Assembly (NCBI GenBank): GCA_023383815.1
Contig: JAHDYG010000020.1
Location: forward strand, 18,220-65,746
Source: Rhodocyclaceae bacterium
GTDB taxonomy: Bacteria > Pseudomonadota > Gammaproteobacteria > Burkholderiales > Rhodocyclaceae
DNA length: 47,527 bases
Reading direction: 5' to 3'
Made by a program: the position numbers and the translations under genes. The notes under the pieces are model-generated. The model saw nothing but the letters and a program-made list of their open reading frames with translations, was not told the DNA's origin and ran no database searches. Shown here in pieces: positions 43,132 through 47,527 of the stretch. The first letter of the stretch is position 1. The number at the start of each line of letters is the position of its first letter.

Positions 43132-43998
43132 TCACCCTCCGGCACTGCGACCAGCGAAATCGCGTGCAAACTGCCATGCGACGCGCCCGGAGCGCGACCC
43201 CCGCATCAAGGCCCACTGGAGCGCCTCCTGACGCGCCCGCGCGATCGCATCGGCACTGAGGCCGAACGTCCTGAGCCAGTGACGCACGATGGCAAGGTAC
43301 TGGTCCTGGCTGAAGGGATAGAACGAAATCCACAGTCCGAACCGTTCCGATAGGGAAATCTTCTCTTCCGCGGCTTCCGCTGGATGCAGTTCGCCATCCA
43401 CGTGGCGGGCCTTCAGGTTTTCATCGTGATACTCGGGCATCAGGTGGCGCCGGTTCGACGTCGCGTAGATCAGTACATTATCCGGCAGGGCGGCGATCGA
43501 GCCGTCCAGTACGCTTTTGAGCGCCTTGTAGCCGGGCTCGGCCTCCTCGAACGAGAGATCGTCACAGAACAGAATGAAGCGTTCCGGTCGGCCTTCGACG
43601 AGCGCGAGTATGTCGGGCAGGTCCAGAAGATCCTCCTTGTCCACCTCGATGAGGCGCAATCCACGTTCGGCATAGGCATTCAACAAAGCCTTCACCAGCG
43701 AGGACTTTCCCGTCCCTCGCGCACCGGTCAGCAGAACGTTGTTCGCGAAGCGGCTCTTCAGGAACTGGCGCGTGTTCTGATCGATGCGCGCCTTTTGCTC
43801 GTCGATGTCGCGCAGATCCTTGAGCCGGATGCGATGAACGTCCGGCACCGCGAGCAAAGCTCCGCGTCCATTTGCGCGACGCCAGCGAAACGCACTGGCC
43901 GCCGACCAGTCGGGCGCCTCGGCCGGACCAGGCAAATAGCGGTCGAGTCGATCAAGCAAGCGCTCGGCGCGCGCGATCAGGTCTGCCAGTTCATTCAT
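43132..43998 (-). CDS. DUF815-family ATPase
   Basis: 288 residues from ATG 43998 (MNELADLIARAERLLDRLDR); the frame extends to 44028 without a better start. AAA-type ATPase: Walker A GARGTGKSSLVKALL, Walker B FILFCDDLSFEE, sensor-1 NVLIYATSNRRHL. The block RHVDGELHPAEAAEEKISLSERFG is typical of DUF815. Cellular role unknown. It is translationally linked to a 38-residue membrane protein upstream (overlap 8 bases) and sits before the Nudix-TenI gene. Confidence 0.88.
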   Translation of the reverse strand: MNELADLIARAERLLDRLDRYLPGPAEAPDWSAASAFRWRRANGRGALLAVPDVHRIRLKDLRDIDEQKARIDQNTRQFLKSRFANNVLLTGARGTGKSSLVKALLNAYAERGLRLIEVDKEDLLDLPDILALVEGRPERFILFCDDLSFEEAEPGYKALKSVLDGSIAALPDNVLIYATSNRRHLMPEYHDENLKARHVDGELHPAEAAEEKISLSERFGLWISFYPFSQDQYLAIVRHWLRTFGLSADAIARARQEALQWALMRGSRSGRVAWQFARDFAGRSAGG

Positions 43999-44107
43999 GA
44001 TCTTCCTCGCTCCTGTCTGAATCATCACGACGCTTCGGTCGTGTCGCCCATACCAGAATCAGCAACAACACGAGTGCAAGACCAGCCTCGAGAAGAATCA
44101 CCCACAT
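43991..44107 (-). CDS. 38-residue single-pass membrane microprotein
   Basis: ATG 44107 is preceded by GGAGG five bases upstream, a strong ribosome binding site. The product is one hydrophobic helix (MWVILLEAGLALVLLLILVW) followed by a basic stop-transfer region ATRPKRR and an acidic tail DDSDRSEEDHE. It overlaps the start of the DUF815 ATPase gene by 8 bases, so both are probably translated together. The gene is too short for normal gene callers; I do not recognise a family. The positive-inside rule places the tail in the cytoplasm, where the ATPase is. Confidence 0.65.
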   Translation of the reverse strand: MWVILLEAGLALVLLLILVWATRPKRRDDSDRSEEDHE

Positions 44108-44182
44108 GCAGCCTCCAATGGCATCGGCACTACGGCCGGTATACTCTGGTCTGCGTATCGGCCCTGTCCAGGCAGACCTCAA

Positions 44183-45430
44183 ATGTTGCTGCGATTCCCA
44201 TCCCCCGCACGAAAACTCCTGCTCGCCTGCGCGGCAGCCAGCATTCTAGCCGCCTGTGGCGGAAGGCCCGCGGCTCCGGACACTGCCCCGTCGATGAGCT
44301 GTCCTCCTGTTGAACCATGTCCGAAGTGTCCGGCGTGTCCCACCGTCCCCGAGGCAACTCGCCCGCAACCTCCTTCCGACCCGGCTCCGGCGCTGCAACC
44401 GGCCGGATGGGACGATCTGCCCGGATGGAAGGAGGACGTGGTCGCACAGGCGTGGCCCGCCCTGCTGCGTTCCTGCTCCACGCTCCAGGCACGGCCCCAA
44501 TGGACAATGGCTTGCGAGCGCGCGTTCGAACTGGGTGAGCACGTCTCCGACAACATCGCCAGAAGCTACTTCGAGGGATCGTTCCAGCCCTGGGTCGCGA
44601 TCAACCCGGATCATACTGATACGGGGCTCGTCACCGGCTACTACGAGCCGCTCATCCGCGGTAGCCGCACCCCTACCGATCAGCACGCCTGGCCGGTACA
44701 CGCAGCTCCGGACGATTTGCTCGTCGTCGACCTCGGCAATCTCCATCCCGAGCTCCGGAACATGCGGCTGCGCGGCCGTCTGGTCGGTAACCGGATCATC
44801 CCGTACTGGAACCGTGCGGAAATCGACGCGCTCGGGGATGCCCTTCCGGCAAGGGTCCTGCTCTGGGCATCCGATCCGATCGATCTCTTTTTCCTTCAGA
44901 TCCAGGGTTCCGGGCAAGTCGAACTTCCTGGCGGCGATCGCGTGCGCCTCGGGTATGCCGACCACAACGGACACCCCTATCATTCCATCGGTCGCTGGCT
45001 TGTCGCCCAAGGAGAGATCTCCCTCGAGAAGGCGTCGATGCAGGAGATCAAGAACTGGGCCCGGGCGAATCCGCTGCGACTTCGTGAACTGCTCAACGTC
45101 AATCCCGGATACGTTTTCTTTCGCGAGCTTCCGGCCTCGGCTGACGGTCCGCTCGGCGCGCTGGGCGTTCCCTTGAGCGCGGGCCGGAGCATCGCTGTGG
45201 ACCCGCGCTACATCCCTCTCGGCGCGCCCGTATTTCTGGCCACCACCTACCCGCTGAGCAGCGAGCCCTTGCAAAGACTGATGGTTGCGCAAGACACTGG
45301 CGGTGCCATCAAGGGCGTCGTTCGCGCGGATCTATTCTGGGGATTCGGTGATGAGGCCGGCGCACAAGCCGGGCGCATGCGTCAGCAAGGCCGCATGTGG
45401 GTGCTGCTACCGAAGGGGTTGCAGCCCTGA
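44183..45430 (+). CDS. mltA: Membrane-bound lytic murein transglycosylase A
   Basis: 415 residues. Lipoprotein signal with lipobox LAAC (C25), a Cys/Pro-rich linker (CPPVEPCPKCPACP), then the MltA domain: VTGYYEPLIRGSRT, LQIQGSGQVELPGGDRVRLG, GRWLVAQGEI, NPGYVFFREL, GVPLSAGRSIAVDPRYIPLG. The catalytic aspartate is in the 3D domain motif VAQDTGGAIKG. It cleaves peptidoglycan with formation of 1,6-anhydromuramic ends at the outer membrane. Diverges from the microprotein gene with 75 bases between, and converges with dsbC. Confidence 0.95.
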   Translation: MLLRFPSPARKLLLACAAASILAACGGRPAAPDTAPSMSCPPVEPCPKCPACPTVPEATRPQPPSDPAPALQPAGWDDLPGWKEDVVAQAWPALLRSCSTLQARPQWTMACERAFELGEHVSDNIARSYFEGSFQPWVAINPDHTDTGLVTGYYEPLIRGSRTPTDQHAWPVHAAPDDLLVVDLGNLHPELRNMRLRGRLVGNRIIPYWNRAEIDALGDALPARVLLWASDPIDLFFLQIQGSGQVELPGGDRVRLGYADHNGHPYHSIGRWLVAQGEISLEKASMQEIKNWARANPLRLRELLNVNPGYVFFRELPASADGPLGALGVPLSAGRSIAVDPRYIPLGAPVFLATTYPLSSEPLQRLMVAQDTGGAIKGVVRADLFWGFGDEAGAQAGRMRQQGRMWVLLPKGLQP

Positions 45431-45453
45431 CTCGATCTCAGCCGCCCATCACG

Positions 45454-46170
45454 TCACTTGCCCAGCGCAGCCAGTGCCTCTTCCAGCTGCGCTGCGGCAA
45501 GATAGCCTCCATGACGTCGCCCATCCTCGAAGAAGACGGTTGGCGTGCCGTTGATGCGAAGCTTGCGCCCAAGCGCGAGATTCTGATCCAGCGCCTTGCC
45601 GTCGCATTCCGCTGCCTGAGGCACGGTTCCCGACAGCATCCAGTCGTTCCATGCAGCGGCCCGGTCACTCGAACACCAGATGTGCGCTGATTTTCTGCTC
45701 GAATCCTCACCCAGGATCGGGTACAGGAAGGTGTAGATCGTTACGTTTCCGATCTTCGATAGCTCCTGCGCAAAACGCTTGCAATAGCCGCAGTTCGGAT
45801 CTTCGAAGGAGACCACAACCCTTTTGCCATCACCCTTTACCTGTTTGATCGCATTCTCGAGCGGCAGAATCGAGAAATCGATCGTGGCTAGCTCGGCGTG
45901 GCGAGCCTGCGTGACATCGGCGCGCGTTGCCGTATCGATGATCCTGCCATCGATGAGAAAGCTCACCTTGGCATCCGTGTAGATCATCTCGCCGCTGTTG
46001 AGAATCACCTCGTAGAGACCGCCATACTTGATCTGCCGGACGGACTCTACCGCCTGGGTACCAATGAAGGCGTCCACACTCTTGCGCACCGCCTCTTCCC
46101 CAGCCACGGCCCAACCGGCACCTGCTACAAGACAGGCGATCAGGGCTGGCCGCACAACAATCTCAATCAT
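45454..46170 (-). CDS. dsbC: Periplasmic disulfide isomerase DsbC
   Basis: 238 residues from ATG 46170 (MIEIVVRPALIACLVAG); the frame is open to 46206. Signal peptide ends near AGWAVAG. The N-terminal dimerisation domain (GGLYEVILNSGEMIYTD) and the thioredoxin domain with active site CGYC (127-130) in FEDPNCGYCKRFAQEL are present, plus the cis-proline in NGTPTVFFEDGR. It isomerises wrong disulfides. Its start lies within the end of the ubiH-like gene (8-base overlap). Confidence 0.94.
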   Translation of the reverse strand: MIEIVVRPALIACLVAGAGWAVAGEEAVRKSVDAFIGTQAVESVRQIKYGGLYEVILNSGEMIYTDAKVSFLIDGRIIDTATRADVTQARHAELATIDFSILPLENAIKQVKGDGKRVVVSFEDPNCGYCKRFAQELSKIGNVTIYTFLYPILGEDSSRKSAHIWCSSDRAAAWNDWMLSGTVPQAAECDGKALDQNLALGRKLRINGTPTVFFEDGRRHGGYLAAAQLEEALAALGK

Positions 46171-47344
46171 TCGATTCTCCGTGAAATAGGCGTCCGCTCG
46201 TCGCATAGCGGACCAGCATGCTCTTTAGGACCGGAAGCCGCCCGGTCAGGTTCATTCCCAGGTTGCGGATTGGCGCGAGCGCAGGCGCCCTCGCCGCAAA
46301 CAGTGTTCTCATCAGATGCGTTCCCGTTTGCAGTGCAAAAGTCTCTTCGGCCCGAGCACGCGCATATGCGCGCAGTACTGCAGGATCTCCAGGATCGTGC
46401 CCGGCGCCCAGCAAAGCCAGTCGGCGAGCGAGTTCATCTGCATCCCGGAAGCCGAGATTCACACCATGTCCGCTGAGCGGATGAAGCACATGCCCCGCAT
46501 CCCCGAGCAGCGCAACGCGTGACGCGGTCATTCGATCCACCCGCAGCATCCGCAGCGGAAAGCTCGAAATCGCACCTTCCAGTGCAAACTCTCCGAGCGC
46601 GTGCTCGCCCGCCGCCGCAACCCGCGCTGCGATCTGGGCAGAATCCATCGCCATCAGCTCACGACCTTGGTCTTCGGGAATCGCCCAGACGATCGAGATC
46701 CGATCACCCGAAAGAGGAAGCCAGGCAAGGACTCCGGAGCCCAGGAACCACTGGTACGCGGTATGGCGATGCGGCCGTTCGGCGCGGAAGGTTCCGACAA
46801 TTCCGATCTCGCCGTACGGGATATCCTGCGAAGCAATTCCGCACTCCTTTCGCACCCAGGAGTTCGCACCATCTGCACCGATGACAAGACGGCCTCTGAG
46901 TCGCGATCCATCGTCGAGGACAAGTTCGGCATGGGTCCGCGAAACACTCATCGAGGTCGGTACAGCGGGGCGATAGAAGCTTACGTTGTGCTGGCGATCG
47001 AGAGTGGCTGAAAGCTCTTCGTGCAGGGCGCCCGCTTCGACCATCCAGGCAAGCGCTTCGATTCCTTCGTCGTCCGCGGAGAACTCAAGCTCACCGCCCG
47101 CGTCACCCAAAATGCACATCCGGTGTATCGGACACGCGTGATGGTGCTTCAGGTGACGCCAGATTCCGATGCGGGAAAAGAAACGCATGTTCGCCGGACT
47201 GATCGCATAGGCCCTCGGGTCCGGGCAAGCCGTCGAGAACGCACGGCCATCGACCAGAGCAAGCTTGAGATCTGTACTCCGCAGCGCCACAGCGAGAGCA
47301 CTCCCTGTCAACCCGGCACCGACAATGATCGCGTCAAATTCCAT
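46163..47344 (-). CDS. ubiH: UbiH/UbiF/Coq6-family FAD-dependent hydroxylase (ubiquinone synthesis)
   Basis: 393 residues from ATG 47344 (MEFDAIIVGAGLTGSAL). FAD-binding GxGxxG at the N-terminus, DPRAYAISPANMRFF (UbiH/F/6 signature), DGANSWVRKECGI (DG motif) and GDAGHVLHPLSGHGVNLGFRD (GD motif). It hydroxylates the ring of ubiquinone intermediates at the inner membrane; family members differ in which carbon they act on, so the exact symbol is uncertain. The ubiH-dsbC order is common in Betaproteobacteria. Confidence 0.85.
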   Translation of the reverse strand: MEFDAIIVGAGLTGSALAVALRSTDLKLALVDGRAFSTACPDPRAYAISPANMRFFSRIGIWRHLKHHHACPIHRMCILGDAGGELEFSADDEGIEALAWMVEAGALHEELSATLDRQHNVSFYRPAVPTSMSVSRTHAELVLDDGSRLRGRLVIGADGANSWVRKECGIASQDIPYGEIGIVGTFRAERPHRHTAYQWFLGSGVLAWLPLSGDRISIVWAIPEDQGRELMAMDSAQIAARVAAAGEHALGEFALEGAISSFPLRMLRVDRMTASRVALLGDAGHVLHPLSGHGVNLGFRDADELARRLALLGAGHDPGDPAVLRAYARARAEETFALQTGTHLMRTLFAARAPALAPIRNLGMNLTGRLPVLKSMLVRYATSGRLFHGESND

Positions 47345-47527
47345 GGTCCCCTCTTCGCCGGGCGCGCTGACCGGACACGAAGCCGATCTTGAATTATCCC
47401 GGATCCACTTCACGCAAAGCGAACATCAACTCCGCGATCGTCTGGAAGCTCCTTTGGACACTCGCCTCTCTTGTGCTTCTTTCGTTCTTGTAGACGCACG
47501 AACGCCGCCTGATTTATTGGTTTCAGG
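47345..47527. other. Gene-free edge of window upstream of the ubiH-like gene
   Basis: 183 bases with no convincing gene. On the minus strand, GATAAT (47393-47398) is a possible -10 for the ubiH-dsbC pair, but no good -35 accompanies it. The window ends here. Confidence 0.4.

Overview
The window is a high-GC (by eye roughly 63-66%), gene-dense stretch of a bacterial chromosome. It is almost certainly from a Betaproteobacterium, probably of the Rhodocyclales type (Azoarcus/Thauera-like). This is inferred from gene order: M16-M16-rsmD-coaD-ferredoxin, mutM/TPR-lolB-ispE-tRNA(Gln)-prs-rplY-pth-ychF, glnA-DUF4124-ntrB-ntrC, birA-coaX-SPOR, and coaE-zapD-yacG facing a Nudix/TenI fusion. There is no prophage, insertion sequence, CRISPR array or rRNA operon, and no stretch over 300 bases lacks a gene. 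Many neighbours overlap by 4 bases (ATGA or TTGA), which implies translationally coupled operons.

Layout. 0-1 kb: 3' end of rpoD, a GC hairpin and tRNA-Ile2(CAU). 1-6.6 kb: a signalling module made of a UrtA/AmiC-type periplasmic binding protein overlapping a Cache-PAS-GGDEF-EAL receptor, then a bacterial voltage-gated sodium channel. 6.6-9.3 kb (minus): ftsY-ftsE-ftsX. 9.4-13.6 kb: two secreted M16 proteins (one with the zinc motif, one without), rsmD, coaD and a YfhL-type ferredoxin. 13.6-16.6 kb (minus): a dynamin-like GTPase and mutM. 16.8-25 kb: TPR protein, lolB, ispE, tRNA-Gln, prs, rplY, pth, ychF, gluQ and a CoA-binding protein. 25-27 kb (minus): clsB and ybhP. 27-28.6 kb: a RuBisCO-like protein coupled to a cupin, matching the MTA-isoprenoid shunt pair known from Rhodospirillum rubrum. 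28.7-31.5 kb: nadA, a rhodanese and a CDF cation exporter.

31.5-36.3 kb is the nitrogen-control locus glnA, DUF4124 gene, ntrB, ntrC. Its regulatory DNA is readable: two sigma-54 type -24/-12 promoters (before glnA and before ntrB) and four NtrC-like palindromes (two upstream of glnA, one in the ntrB-ntrC gap, one inside ntrC). This suggests a layered autoregulatory circuit. 36.4-42.1 kb: birA, coaX, a degenerate 12-bp tandem repeat in front of trpB2, a SPOR protein, coaE, zapD and yacG. 42.1-47.5 kb: a Nudix-TenI fusion, a DUF815 ATPase, an overlapping 38-residue membrane microprotein, mltA, then dsbC and a UbiH-type hydroxylase on the minus strand.

Most genes are housekeeping. The items most worth a second look are the NtrC/sigma-54 site network, the RuBisCO-like protein/cupin pair, the binding protein coupled to a c-di-GMP receptor, the sodium channel with a NavAb-identical selectivity filter, the 12-bp repeat before trpB2, and the microprotein. 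I found no system that I can call wholly undescribed.
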